Counted from the first letter of the stretch, positions 46,231-55,675 are shown. The stretch: 64,000 nt of DNA from an uncultured Brevibacillus sp. (GCF_947502445.1 NZ_CANMZW010000019.1:1-64000); one strand, 5' to 3'. The notes: generated from the letters alone by a model not told the origin. Made by a program: numbers and translations.

Positions 46231-46854
46231 ATGTTGAGTGTCACAATTTTTAATATGGAAGGTATTCATGTTGGTGAAATGGAACTTGAAGAGTCCATTT
46301 TCGGTATTATTCCCAATGAACCGGTAATGTATGATGCAGTTATAAATTATCTGGCAAATAATCGCAGTGGAACACAATCTGCATTAACACGTGGTGAAGT
46401 TAGAGGCGGTGGTAGAAAACCGTATAAGCAGAATAAAATCGATAAATCTAGAGCGGGTTCGATTCGTATGCCTCATTGGCGTGGCGGAGGAGTTGTGTTT
46501 GCTCCTAAACCTCGCGACTACAGCTACAAGCTCAATAAAAAGGTTAGGCAGCTCGCTATAAAATCTGCATTATCCAGCAAAATAAAGAACAAAGAATTCA
46601 TTGTCGTCGACGAGATCAAGTTAGAAAATTACAAGACAAAGTCTATAGTAGCTATGCTGAATGCTCTTGGAGCACAGAAAAAGGTGCTCATTGTTACACC
46701 TTTGATAAATAACTATGTTTTTAAAAGCGCCAATAACATACCCGGTGTAAATACTGCTGTAGCTGATTCACTTAATGTTTACACTGTTCTTAATTGCGAT
46801 AAATTAATCATCACAAAACAAGCCGTCACTATGATTACGGAAATGTACTCGTAA
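46231..46854 (+). CDS. rplD: second ribosomal protein uL4 with altered tunnel loop
   Basis: A protein of 207 residues, the usual Bacillus L4 length, with recognisable L4 sequence throughout: EVRGGGRKP, AGSIRMPHWRGGGVVFAPKP, LNKKVRQLAIKSALSSKI, NIPGVNTAVADSLNVY and CDKLIITKQAV. The housekeeping copy should lie in the S10 operon; here there are no ribosomal neighbours. Residues 63-77 read KPYKQNKIDKSRAGS, where ordinary L4 has KPWRQKGTGRARQGS, so the exit-tunnel loop is rewritten while flanking parts are kept. GGAGGAAAG precedes the ATG. The gene is AT-rich compared with neighbouring operons. It could replace L4 in some ribosomes; that is inference. Confidence 0.9.
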   Translation: MLSVTIFNMEGIHVGEMELEESIFGIIPNEPVMYDAVINYLANNRSGTQSALTRGEVRGGGRKPYKQNKIDKSRAGSIRMPHWRGGGVVFAPKPRDYSYKLNKKVRQLAIKSALSSKIKNKEFIVVDEIKLENYKTKSIVAMLNALGAQKKVLIVTPLINNYVFKSANNIPGVNTAVADSLNVYTVLNCDKLIITKQAVTMITEMYS

Positions 46855-46932
46855 CGAAAGGCATCAAATGGTGTAACAAATCAGCTGTGGATCATCACAT
46901 ATCAGGTTGGCCATGATGAGGAGGTATGAAGC

Positions 46933-47373
46933 ATGAGAACAGATTTTATTTTCGATATTTTAAAGAACCGCCACAATCAATTGATCGAGCTGGTTGCCCA
47001 ATGCCCAAAGGACAAGCGTAATCTTGTGCCGGAAGGATTCAAGAACAGCATACATTGGCATATTGGTCATGTGCTTGCTGTGACTGAGTTCCATGTATTC
47101 GACCTTTCGGAATTCGCACTGAATGAGCGGCTTCCTGCAAGCTACCAGTATTTTTTCGCCTATGGAACAAAGCCCTCTGACTGGTGTGACGAACCGCCTG
47201 CATGGAATGTGCTAATAGACCGATTAAGGAAGCAGCCGGACGAGATCCGGGAATTGCTGGAGGGCAAGCTGGACGTACCAGTAAAAGAAAACTTTTTGAA
47301 GGCCGAGACGTATGGCGAGCTGATTGTCTCCACGGTACTGCATGCGACCGTGAACAAAAGTAGCAAGGATTAA
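46933..47373 (+). CDS. DinB family protein, probably 3'-truncated
   Basis: A protein of 146 residues with the DinB four-helix start (FDILKNRHNQLIELV) and the metal-binding SIHWHIGHVLAVTEFHVF. The family normally ends with a second histidine pair in a helix such as HxTxHxG; here STVLHATVNKSSKD stops early, so the last helix looks altered or cut. DinB proteins are metal-dependent, often thiol S-transferases. GAGGAGG lies before the ATG. Confidence 0.75.
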   Translation: MRTDFIFDILKNRHNQLIELVAQCPKDKRNLVPEGFKNSIHWHIGHVLAVTEFHVFDLSEFALNERLPASYQYFFAYGTKPSDWCDEPPAWNVLIDRLRKQPDEIRELLEGKLDVPVKENFLKAETYGELIVSTVLHATVNKSSKD

Positions 47374-47745
47374 TTCAGTGCCATTCTCTCGCTTCGAAGA
47401 GGACGGCTTTTTGCAAAGCGAACTGTTCATCGTAACGTGGGAATCCTTTTATCAAATTTGCCCCCTTGAATTAAAAGAAAAAATCTGATAGATTTAGTGT
47501 TAATTAAATATTTTCTTACTTCAAACCATTTGAAGTGAGGATAGAGGCGCAAAGACCATTAGTACACAGTTGGAGGATAATGAGGTCCTGTGATGATTGT
47601 GGAAAGGGGAATTTGCCGAAGCTTTTAAGATTCTCATTTGTCTTAGGGCTGGTTCTGCTATTGAATAAATACAGAACTGTCATATAGGGAACTATATGGA
47701 GGGCTATCTCACGCACGGGAACTAGATCTTGTTTATGTTTCTATT
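47374..47745. other. intergenic stretch before dapA
   Basis: Short frames only; no supported gene. Confidence 0.35.
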
Positions 47746-47777
47746 GCAGCAGCGAGCCGTCGTTGCTGCTTTTTTGC
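47746..47777 (+). terminator. terminator upstream of dapA
   Basis: GCAGCAGCGA/TCGTTGCTGC (one mismatch) with TTTTTT, about 45 bases before the dapA ATG. It may end a lost gene or form part of a dapA leader. Confidence 0.7.
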
Positions 47778-47826
47778 GTTGACTAGGCCTCTAATTTATA
47801 AAAAATAATGTTAAGGGTGAGGAAAA

Positions 47827-48699
47827 ATGTTTTTTGGCCAAGTTTTGACCGCTATGGTTACACCGTTTGATCAAAACGGTGATATTGATTTTAACGCGAC
47901 GAGAACGTTAGTAAATTATTTAATAGAGAATGGCACAGATGGATTGGTAGTCGCAGGAACAACAGGTGAATCTCCTACTATATCAACAGAGGAAAAAATA
48001 GAGCTTTTTAAATTTGTAGTAGACGTTGTGGATGGAAGAATACCTGTTATCGCCGGAACAGGTTCGAATAATACCAGGGCTTCCATCAGTTTAACAAAAC
48101 AGGCTGAAGCAACTGGTGTAGATGGAATTATGCTCGTGGCTCCATACTACAACAAGCCATCCCAAGAAGGTATGTATCAGCACTTTAAAGCCATTGCTAA
48201 ATCTACATCATTACCAGTTATGCTTTACAATATTCCTGGGCGCAGCGTGGTTAATATGTCCGTTGAGACCATTGTTCGCTTATCCCAGATTCCAAATATT
48301 GTAGCGATAAAAGAAGCAAACGGCAATTTAGATGCCATGGCAGAAGTAATCAGCCAAACACCAAGTGATTTCACTTTATATAGCGGCGATGATGGTTTAA
48401 CATTGCCTGTCTTAACGATCGGCGGTGCAGGAATTGTTTCTGTTGCCTCCCATATCATTGGAAATGAGATGCAGGACATGATCAACCTCTTTAAAACCGG
48501 AAATAACATAGAGGCAGCTGCAGCCCATCGCAAACTGCTTCCCATCATGAATGCACTATTTGCTGCCCCAAACCCAACGCCGGTGAAAGCAGCGCTTAAT
48601 CTGAAAGGAATCAACGTCGGCAGCGTCCGCCTTCCAATGGTTCCACTAACCTCCGAAGAAACAAACACTTTACAAGGGGTACTGCAACAGCTTGTATAA
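47827..48699 (+). CDS. dapA: 4-hydroxy-tetrahydrodipicolinate synthase
   Basis: A protein of 290 residues, the family's normal length. GTTGESPTIS binds pyruvate, YYNKPSQEGMYQHF and LYNIPGRS carry the conserved tyrosine region, and IVAIKEANGN holds the Schiff-base lysine. It condenses pyruvate with aspartate semialdehyde in lysine and dipicolinate synthesis. AAGGGTGAGG lies before the ATG. It is a stand-alone copy outside a dap operon, so it may be a second paralogue or an aldolase of related function. Confidence 0.9.
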   Translation: MFFGQVLTAMVTPFDQNGDIDFNATRTLVNYLIENGTDGLVVAGTTGESPTISTEEKIELFKFVVDVVDGRIPVIAGTGSNNTRASISLTKQAEATGVDGIMLVAPYYNKPSQEGMYQHFKAIAKSTSLPVMLYNIPGRSVVNMSVETIVRLSQIPNIVAIKEANGNLDAMAEVISQTPSDFTLYSGDDGLTLPVLTIGGAGIVSVASHIIGNEMQDMINLFKTGNNIEAAAAHRKLLPIMNALFAAPNPTPVKAALNLKGINVGSVRLPMVPLTSEETNTLQGVLQQLV

Positions 48700-48706
48700 T
48701 TGTTAC

Positions 48707-48750
48707 ACAAAGAGAGGCACCTCCGAAATTGGGATGGTGTCTCTCTTTGT
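48707..48750 (+). terminator. hairpin after dapA
   Basis: ACAAAGAGAGGCACC/GGTGTCTCTCTTTGT, a near-perfect long stem but with little T-run. Confidence 0.65.
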
Positions 48751-49091
48751 ACAATGACCACTTTTCGCAGAATTCGAGTGGTGCTCGTGCGGGTTCCCCC
48801 TTTCTATGGTCATTAAACAATCGTGACTTATGTACTTGTGGGAAGCATATTCAGTGATTATCACAATGTGTAAATAGAGCAAACCGTATATTTATCCGTC
48901 AGTTAATGCCGTCCGCACACCCAGACTATCAGCTCTGCCAAGGCACCCCGAGCAGTGCGCTTAGGTTTCAGCTCCTCCGTCCACCAATGCTGATGTCCTG
49001 GCCCTCGCCAACTTCGTTCCGAACCGGCCCCGATTCAAAGAAAAATATCAACAAAGATCAATTCACAAAAGAGAAATTGTGATGAACTATG
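48751..49091. other. intergenic stretch
   Basis: It contains a GC-richer block (about 48900-49040) unlike its surroundings, perhaps the scar of a lost gene. A minus-strand frame (HQHWWTEELKPKRTARGAL) is open but unrecognised. Confidence 0.3.
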
Positions 49092-49220
49092 TTAATCCTT
49101 CTTATCGATTAACTGGGTAAGCAAGTCTTCAATTCTCTGTAAATGTTGATTGGTTTGCTTCAGCAGATAATACAAATTCACAATTGAGATCATTACGACA
49201 ATCGCAAAAACTAACTCCAT
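49092..49220 (-). CDS. small membrane protein of 42 residues
   Basis: From ATG 49220: MELVFAIVVMISIVNLYYLL then KQTNQHLQRIEDLLTQLIDK. It is one membrane helix followed by a short amphipathic coiled coil. GGGGCG upstream is a weak ribosome site. Similar short proteins are common in Bacillales and often unannotated. Function unknown. Confidence 0.5.
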   Translation of the reverse strand: MELVFAIVVMISIVNLYYLLKQTNQHLQRIEDLLTQLIDKKD

Positions 49221-49881
49221 TTTAATATCGCCCCGCATTGGTAATAGTTGGATATCAAGATGATAGCATGAAAGTAAAGAAATCACGATATTTAACAATA
49301 TTTTTCAGGAGTTAACCTGTTGTTGAAATAACTACCGATTACCCTGACTAATGGGGTATTGATTTTTAGAAAGTATTTTTGTACGAATGTTCAAGTAGAA
49401 ATCTATTCTTTGACTCAAAGAGATGATTAACGGCCTATACGACGATGCGGGAATTAGCATTAAAACACAAGATAGGATTTTTTGATGTCAGCACTGACGA
49501 CGGCGAAATATATTTCCCTTGAAGCGAAGGTAAAAGACTAACGGATATCGATAGTTGAATACAGCATTGCCTGGAACCACCTCAAAGGTGGTTTTTTTGT
49601 TGAGAGTTGGCTACGGGCAGAAGGCTTGAAGATAGCAAGATTCACCATCATTGATACAACACAATTAGACTTGTGCTGCATGTCTTACCGTGGCAAAAAT
49701 CCTCCTATTTAGCTGCCCGCACATCCCTTGACGTTGGAAATCCGCGATTAGTTGGAGGTACCCCGTAAAAAAGTAAAGAATTCAAAAATTTAGGTAAATA
49801 TATTTAAAACTTTGAGAGATGTCACTCGTTATACTTGAATTGACAGTATTGCGCGAAAATAACAAAAAGGATGGGTGTTGT
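49221..49881. other. intergenic stretch with a gene remnant
   Basis: At 49447-49518 a frame MRELALKHKIGFFDVSTDDG then EIYFP and stop looks like the C-terminus of a lost gene. AACCACC/GGTGGTT with seven T residues at 49575-49598 is a clear terminator. Otherwise nothing is supported. Confidence 0.45.
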
Positions 49882-50509
49882 ATGAATTCTTCCTATTGGC
49901 TAACCAATATTAAGTTGGAAAGCGGCTATCAATTCGAAAATGGAAACACGATCGGAACGAAAACAGAGCTTCATCACTTACATATTGAAGATGGTAAGAT
50001 AGCGCAGATTTTGTCAGCTGATCAACCTCTGTTAACGGAACTGCCGCTAGTGGATGGAAAAAACAGGTTACTGCTCCCTTCTTTTCAGGAAATGCATATT
50101 CACTTAGATAAAACCTATTACGGAGGTCCGTGGAAATGCTGCATGCCCGTTTCCAATCTGTTTGAGCGTCATGAGGAAGATAAGGGATGGCTTCCAATGT
50201 TTCTTTCTGAATGACGGTGTGATAGGGAACTGGTCGCCTTTTGGCAGTGCAGACATATTAGAGAAAGCAAACCGCTTTGCTGAAAGATTCCGCTGGAGTG
50301 ATGAGCGTTCTTTGAGTAAGGCACTCGGATTTATAACAGGTGGAAAGATCCCCTTGAATGAATCGGGAACTCGTATCTGGCCAGTTGTTGGTGATGAAGC
50401 AAGCGGTGTTTTAGTTGATTCGAGCTGCTCAGCAGAAACCGTCGCTAGAAGAACCAAGCCACAAGCCGTTATCGCAAAAGGAAATGTTATGGGGACTATC
50501 GCACCTTAA
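49882..50509 (+). pseudogene. amidohydrolase/deaminase with its middle deleted
   Basis: The N-terminus (MNSSYWLTNIKLESGYQF, then PSFQEMHIHLDKTYYGGPW with the HxH metal site) is normal and stops at 50214. The C-terminus is present in another frame from about 50200: FFLNDGVIGNWSPFGSADIL, RFAERFRWSDERSLSKALGF and VGDEASGVLVDSSCSAE, ending at 50509. Cytosine-deaminase-like relatives are about 400-430 residues; only about 210 remain. The join falls near 50195-50215. Confidence 0.8.
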
Positions 50510-50529
50510 TATAGAAAGGACGAGTTGCC

Positions 50530-50951
50530 ATGAATGCAAAGTACTTTTTCAATATTCTTGTAGCCTTATCTTTGAGTTTTACAGCTATCATCACTGGATG
50601 TTCGTCCAGTGAAAAACAAGCGACTACTGTCACTGAACAACAGGTGAAGACGAATGAAAATGGGGGAACATTGGTTGTCGTCAGGTCTGCAGATGCGAAC
50701 AATCTAGATCCTCACTAACGACGTATGGTAACCCCCAAGTGGATGAATTGATCGATGCGGCTCGTTCAGAAGTTGTTTCAGAGAAGCGGAAGCAAATATA
50801 CGCAAAGGCGCAACAGCTTGAAATGGAAGATGCTGTGATGATTCCGATACGAAATTCTGTGAACCTTGCAGCGATCAGCAATAAAGTAAAACCGATATGG
50901 ATAAGTCCGAACGGGCATATTCAGGTGAGTGAAGCTGTTCTCACTCCTTGA
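50530..50951 (+). pseudogene. family 5 solute-binding lipoprotein with its middle deleted
   Basis: A signal peptide with lipobox ITGCSSS and the mature start GGTLVVVRSADANNLDPH end at a stop at 50716-50718. From 50718 another frame reads TTYGNPQVDELIDAARSEV and MEDAVMIPIRNSVNLAA to a normal C-terminal end. Oligopeptide-binding relatives are over 500 residues; about 140 remain. It stands 20 bases after the amidohydrolase remnant, so the two probably formed one operon. Confidence 0.82.
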
Positions 50952-51481
50952 CCATGGTAAAAAGACAACAGTTTGAGCGGCTTGCCAAAATTCATCAAAG
51001 TCCTTATGTTGCTTACTTCCCACAACGGAACAGCACACTCCAAATCATATTACTTACACTCTTTGAGTAGGCAGTCAAAAGGGACCGTACTGGTTCCTTT
51101 TTTTATTAAGCCAACTAATACTACAATACGGTAAGGCTGATTTCATGTAGAAACTCAAAAAGGACCCCGTGGCTCCAGAGCAGATCATTGCGGCTCAATG
51201 ACGATCAGCGCGCCATGTCGTCGTTCCGACAGGTGTTGAACAGCTTTAGACAGATCCAGGTATAAAGCGTTAAAGGCGACAGGTAGCTTGTCAGATAAAA
51301 GGATGCTGCTGTTGCCTTTTTGAGGGCAAAATAATCCATAATCCGTTCAAATTTTTAAAGAAGGCAGTGGCCTGTATGATCAAGAGAATTGAGTAAATCG
51401 GACAGCTACTCATGTGTCTGGTTCAGATGCGCCTTCAGCTTTTCTTTCATTGGTGAAAAATCGCAGTTGTGCTGTATGAAG
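50952..51481. other. decayed stretch
   Basis: No supported gene. It lies between two gene remnants and is probably eroded coding sequence. Confidence 0.35.
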
Positions 51482-51850
51482 TTATTTTCCCCCAACCAGC
51501 GAGGGCGAGCTTCGAATCAATGTGGTTACAGCTTTGCCGGTGTTGGTAAAATGCGTTTTGCGATGATTCAAGACTTTTGATAACTTCATTGAATCAAGCG
51601 AGGTGCTTGTCTCTTCATCCAAACCGGGCCAAACCTCAAACCAACGCTTCCCGTTTACGGCGAAAGGCTCCTTCAGTTCGATTTCACCCTTTTCGATTAT
51701 AGAAAAGAATTTTTCCCTCCGGATTGATCACGCAAATCCCTTGGCCGACTTCGTCGAGCACAGTATTATAAAGCAGCTTGGTATCATATATGTCTTGGAG
51801 CTGGTAATACAGTGAACAAGATAATTCAAATCGACTTGCCTGAAAGGTAC
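51482..51850 (-). pseudogene. fragment of a RocR-like sigma-54 activator (PAS region)
   Basis: On the minus strand, LYYQLQDIYDTKLLYNTVLD then GICVINPEGKILFYNRK, a frameshift, and WFEVWPGLDEETSTSL, VLNHRKTHFTNTGKAV. This aligns with the second PAS region of the regulator at 28211-29998 (ILDQLEEGVC, GKIIFYNRK, VLNHRETHFTNNGKAV). The AAA+ and DNA-binding domains are absent. It lies directly upstream of, and divergent from, a sigma-54 promoter, the normal place of a cognate activator. Confidence 0.8.
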
Positions 51851-51869
51851 ATTCAATTCAAAATGTTCA

Positions 51870-51909
51870 GAAAAATATTTTTCATAAATTTTTTTCACCG
51901 AAAAATATC
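51870..51909. promoter_or_regulatory. candidate enhancer sites
   Basis: GAAAAATATTTTTC (perfect palindrome, 51870-51883) and GAAAAATATC (51900-51909), 50-90 bases before the -24 box. Similar elements precede the promoter at 30268. Confidence 0.5.
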
Positions 51910-51957
51910 TGTCGCACAATGAGCGACTAAATTGCTGGTTTTACGCGAAAACAACGA

Positions 51958-51973
51958 TGGCATAATTGTTGCA
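51958..51973 (+). promoter_or_regulatory. third sigma-54 promoter
   Basis: TGGCAT-N5-TTGCA, a good -24/-12 match, about 40 bases before a ribosome site. Confidence 0.85.
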
Positions 51974-52014
51974 AAACTTTTCTTGCGAGCTCGAAATAAA
52001 GGAGGAAGACAACA

Positions 52015-52056
52015 GTGACAGTTGATTTGCGAGACGAGGAGGCAGTACGGTGGTGA
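52015..52056 (+). CDS. 13-codon ORF at the start of the third sigma-54 unit
   Basis: AAAGGAGG and GTG encode VTVDLRDEEAVRW; the stop overlaps the SDR start. The strong ribosome site suggests it is translated, either as a leader peptide or as the fused ends of a deleted first gene. Confidence 0.45.
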   Translation: MTVDLRDEEAVRW

Positions 52057-52802
52057 ATGGAAAATATGTGGATAGTTTGCAAAACAAACGGGTTGTGATT
52101 ACAGGAGGAGCCAGCGGAATCGGGCTGGCGACCGCCCTGCGCTTTGCAGCGGAGGGCTCGATCGTGACCATTCTTGATTTTAATCAGGAGCGTTTGGAGG
52201 GCGTGCTCGAAGAACATCCTCAGATCGCATATGGCCTGAAGGTGGACGTCAGCAATCCCGAACAAGTAAATGAAGTGTTTTTTGCGATCGATGAAAAAAT
52301 GGGCGGGATCGATGTACTCGTCGCCAATGCGGGCATCAGCGTGAGGGCCAACTTTATCAATATCACGCCCGAGCAGTGGCGCAAGGTGATAGGCACCAAT
52401 CTTGACGGCATCTTTTATACGGCACAGGCAGCAGCAAAACGAATGCTAGCACAAGGCAAAGGCGTCGTTTTGATGACCGCTTCCACCAATGGTGTGGTCG
52501 GCCACCCGTATTACGCCGATTATAATGCGTCCAAGGCGGGCGTCAACCTGCTCGCCCGCACGATGGCACTGGAACTGGCTCCAACCATTCGCGTGAACAC
52601 CATTTGCCCCGGATATGTGCTCACGCCGATGCAACTGGCGGAATATACTCCCGCGATGCTTGACAAGGTAAACGAGAATATTCCGCTCAAGCGACACGCA
52701 TTGCCTGAAGAGGTGGCAGGGTTATTCGCGTTCCTTGCGTCCGATGAGGCGGCTTATATCACGGGACAGCAGATTCCGATTGATGGTGGCGAACTGGCTT
52801 AA
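52050..52802 (+). CDS. SDR family oxidoreductase
   Basis: A short-chain dehydrogenase of 250 residues with TGGASGIGLA, VANAGIS, LMTASTNG and the YNASKAG catalytic motif, ending YITGQQIPIDGG. GAGGAGG is seven bases before GTG 52050. It lies behind a sigma-54 promoter and before an M20 peptidase, the same pairing as in the first operon, so the two units may act on related substrates. It looks intact. Confidence 0.88.
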   Translation: MVNGKYVDSLQNKRVVITGGASGIGLATALRFAAEGSIVTILDFNQERLEGVLEEHPQIAYGLKVDVSNPEQVNEVFFAIDEKMGGIDVLVANAGISVRANFINITPEQWRKVIGTNLDGIFYTAQAAAKRMLAQGKGVVLMTASTNGVVGHPYYADYNASKAGVNLLARTMALELAPTIRVNTICPGYVLTPMQLAEYTPAMLDKVNENIPLKRHALPEEVAGLFAFLASDEAAYITGQQIPIDGGELA

Positions 52803-52824
52803 TTTGAAAAAGGGAGGAATCAAT

Positions 52825-54150
52825 ATGGCGGCAAAAGATTGGAAAGGAATCGTACAGGAATGGGTCGAGAGCAATCAGCAGCAGATCGTTGAGCTGTTGC
52901 AAGAAATGGTTCGCTTCAAAAGTGTGAATCCGAACTTTTTGGAACGACCTGAAGCGAGTGAAAGTGACAAGCTACAGGAGTTCCTGAAGGATTACTTGCT
53001 TTCGATGGGACTTGCCGTAGATAAGTGGGATGTATATGAGGGACAACCCAACGTAGTGGCGTCCATAAAAGGAAAATCTCGAGACAATACGCTTATCCTG
53101 AATGGCCATGTCGATGTCGTACCGGAGGGGGACATGAGCCGCTGGAGCGTCGATCCCTGGAAGGCTGAGATTCATGGGGGAAGGCTTTATGGGAGAGGCT
53201 CCATGGACATGAAGGCGGGTGTGGTGAGCAATATCATGGTGGCCAAGTTTCTCACGGATTTGGGCGTGGAATTGAATTCTGATCTGGATCTCCATATCGT
53301 CATTGATGAAGAGAACGGCGGAGCTGGCACTCGCGCTGTGCTGGACCGCGGGTATCGCGGTGCCGGCGTAATCGTCACGGAACCGACCGACGGCACCGTC
53401 AATCCGGTAGAAGGCGGGCTTCATTGGGCGCGGGTTTCGGTAAAAGGAGTCGCTGCACACTCGGCTTGGCGCTATCGTCACATATATCCCGGTTATGAGC
53501 GGACCGGCGTGAATGCGATTGAGAAGGCAATGAAAATCATTCAGGCAACCTCGGAGCTGGAACGAGACTGGGGTTTGAATCGACGTCACCCGCTGTTGCC
53601 ACCAGGGGCAAACGCGATCAACGCCGGCGTTATGCTGGCGGGAGCGGGTGTCAAAAACGGGATTCCTGAAACGATAACGAATCCAGCGATTATTCCGGAT
53701 TATTGCGTCATTGAGTACGACATCAAGTATTTGCCGACGGAGAACTCGGAAGCCATTAAGCGAGAATTTGAAGCGGCAGTTAGTGCAGCAGCTATTACCG
53801 ACAGCTGGCTGCGCGAAAATCCGCCGATAGTGGAATGGGGGCTGCGAGGTGTCGACTTCCCGCCAGTCAATACGCCATTGGATCATGATATCGTCAAAAT
53901 CATTGCCGACGGTCAAGCGGCATTTGGGATCTCACCGGTGTATCAAGGATTTGTAGCCGTGTGCGATGTGGCCTGGTATGCAGGTCGCAACATTCCGGGC
54001 GTGATTTACGGGCCGGTCGGTGCGCAACCGCACGGGCCAGACGAGTACGTAGAGCTGGACTCGCTGTTTGAGGTGACGAAGGTGCTGATTTTGTCAGCGT
54101 TGAAATGGTATGGAATATTTGGCGATGATGAAAAAGAAAAGGAGTGTTAA
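52825..54150 (+). CDS. M20 family metallopeptidase (ArgE/DapE type)
   Basis: A zinc hydrolase of 441 residues with NGHVDVVPEGD, GRGSMDMKAG, DEENGGAGT, EPTDG and AQPHGPDEYVEL. It is longer than the M20 at 5833 because of inserts around the dimer domain (HIYPGYERTGV). AAGGGAGG precedes ATG 52825; the open frame upstream to 52735 lies inside the SDR gene. It probably hydrolyses an N-acyl or carbamoyl substrate imported by the next, broken permease. Confidence 0.9.
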   Translation: MAAKDWKGIVQEWVESNQQQIVELLQEMVRFKSVNPNFLERPEASESDKLQEFLKDYLLSMGLAVDKWDVYEGQPNVVASIKGKSRDNTLILNGHVDVVPEGDMSRWSVDPWKAEIHGGRLYGRGSMDMKAGVVSNIMVAKFLTDLGVELNSDLDLHIVIDEENGGAGTRAVLDRGYRGAGVIVTEPTDGTVNPVEGGLHWARVSVKGVAAHSAWRYRHIYPGYERTGVNAIEKAMKIIQATSELERDWGLNRRHPLLPPGANAINAGVMLAGAGVKNGIPETITNPAIIPDYCVIEYDIKYLPTENSEAIKREFEAAVSAAAITDSWLRENPPIVEWGLRGVDFPPVNTPLDHDIVKIIADGQAAFGISPVYQGFVAVCDVAWYAGRNIPGVIYGPVGAQPHGPDEYVELDSLFEVTKVLILSALKWYGIFGDDEKEKEC

Positions 54151-54155
54151 AGCGC

Positions 54156-54876
54156 GTGGAAATAAATCAGAGACCTCATGCTGATCATGATGTGTTTAAA
54201 AAATATCGCCAACCGAAAAACGTAGAGCAATATGGAATCGAACAAGTCCATGGCAGCAGCGTGCATCGGTACATTTACCTCAGCGTTTGTCGGCGCTTAT
54301 TCTGCGGCTGCAACACTCGGAAAAGTGCCAAATGGGCTGGAGGGAGCAGCTTCTATTGCGAGTAGCGGCATAGCCCTATTCATCATCCTGCTTCTGGTCG
54401 TGCTGGATAACTGGACGATCAACGTCTTGAACATCTATACTGGATCACTCTCGGTTGTAAATATGATTCCAAAGCTCGGCCGCTTTTGGGCCACTCTGAT
54501 TGTTTCCGTCATTGGCGTCGGCTTGTCCATTTTCCCAACGATGTTAGATAAAGTACAAGCGACGATGACGGTCTCCGGAATTTTCTACGCACCATTGGCT
54601 GCCATTTTGATAACTGATTATGTGTTGGTGAAAAAAGGAAGGCTGGTTGTCGATCAGCTCTTTGATAATCATGGCATCTACCGCTACACAAACGGCTGGA
54701 ATGTACCGGCACTCATTTGGACAGTGATCGGATTCTTTATTTATCAAGTAACGCCGCCAGAATACTTCCAATCAGCAATTTGCCTGATCCTCACGGGGCT
54801 GGGCTATTATTTGCACCAAAGGCTAACTGGACAAGTCCGTAAACAGCAGGAGAAACTGACAAGGATCAGTGCATAA
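54156..54876 (+). pseudogene. NCS1-type permease with its N-terminal half deleted internally
   Basis: GTG 54156 begins VEINQRPHADHDVFKKYRQP then NVEQYGIEQV, the cytoplasmic start of NCS1 cytosine/allantoin permeases. At GAACAAGTCCA (54240-54250) the sequence switches frame and continues SMAAACIGTFTSAFVGAYSA, DNWTINVLNIYTGSLSVVN and the last spans. About half of a usual protein of about 450 residues is missing. The join fits both the N-side (IEQV) and a plausible C-side (NKSMAA) reading. The family imports nucleobases or hydantoins. Confidence 0.82.
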
Positions 54877-55112
54877 AGAGGAGAGGAACTTATAGAAAAA
54901 TAAATGGCAGAGAGGATGAAAAAATGGGGGTTGTCCGTTTGTCTACAGGTGTCAGATGGAAATAAAGTATTAGACTAGGCCCCGTTGGTTAAGACAACAG
55001 GCGGAATACTCCTACTATTGTGTTAATATCAAAATGGATGTTTCTTTGTTTAACTTCTGAAGGGACAGGCCTTGGTTACGTTGGAAACTGAAAATGGGAG
55101 GGCGTTATTAAG

Positions 55113-55675
55113 ATGGCTAAACTGATCTACCCTATTAATGTATCTTTGGACGGTTACATGGAGGACGAGCGCGGCAATATCGAGTGGTCGATCTCCGATG
55201 TCGAGGAGTTTGCGTTCTGGACTGACTTCCAGCGGCCGATTGGCACATACCTATACGGGCGTCGAATGTACGAATCGATGGTGTACTGGGAGACGGCGAG
55301 AGCCAAGCCAGGCGATCAACCGGAGGTAATACTGAATTTGCGCAGATCTGGCAAGGCGCAGAGAAGATCGTGTATTCCCAGACGCTTCAGGCGGTTTCAA
55401 GCGCCAGGACTAGGATCGAGCGCGAATTCAATCCTGATGCGATTCGGAGGCTGAAAGAGTCTTCAGAGGCCGACATTACGATTGGCGGCCCCGAGCTTGC
55501 TAGGCAGGCGATGAGCGTGGAACTAATCGACGAGTGTCATCTGCTTGTTAATCCGATCGTCTTGGGTGGAGGTAAGCGAGCATTGCCGGACAACCTCCGC
55601 ATGCGGCTTGAGCTACTTGGTGAGCGCCGCTTCCGCAGCGGCGTTGTTCATCTTCACTACCGTGTGATCGTCTGA
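55113..55675 (+). pseudogene. dihydrofolate reductase-family (RibD C-terminal) protein, frameshifted
   Basis: MAKLIYPINVSLDGYMEDER and YLYGRRMYESMVYW are in frame 1. After PGDQPE near 55325 the frame changes and continues TEFAQIWQGAEKIVYSQTL, ADITIGGPELARQAM and HLLVNPIVLGGGKRALP to a normal end. A shift of one or two bases around GAGGTAATACTG explains it. Such proteins are about 185-190 residues and of unknown function. Confidence 0.82.

Noticed and set aside
49485..49520. Repeat shared with the window end (GATGTCAGCACTGAC versus GATGCCAGCACTGAC near 63948)
   Set aside because: The match is only about 15-20 bases with mismatches, and the right-hand copy runs off the window. Too weak to call an element.
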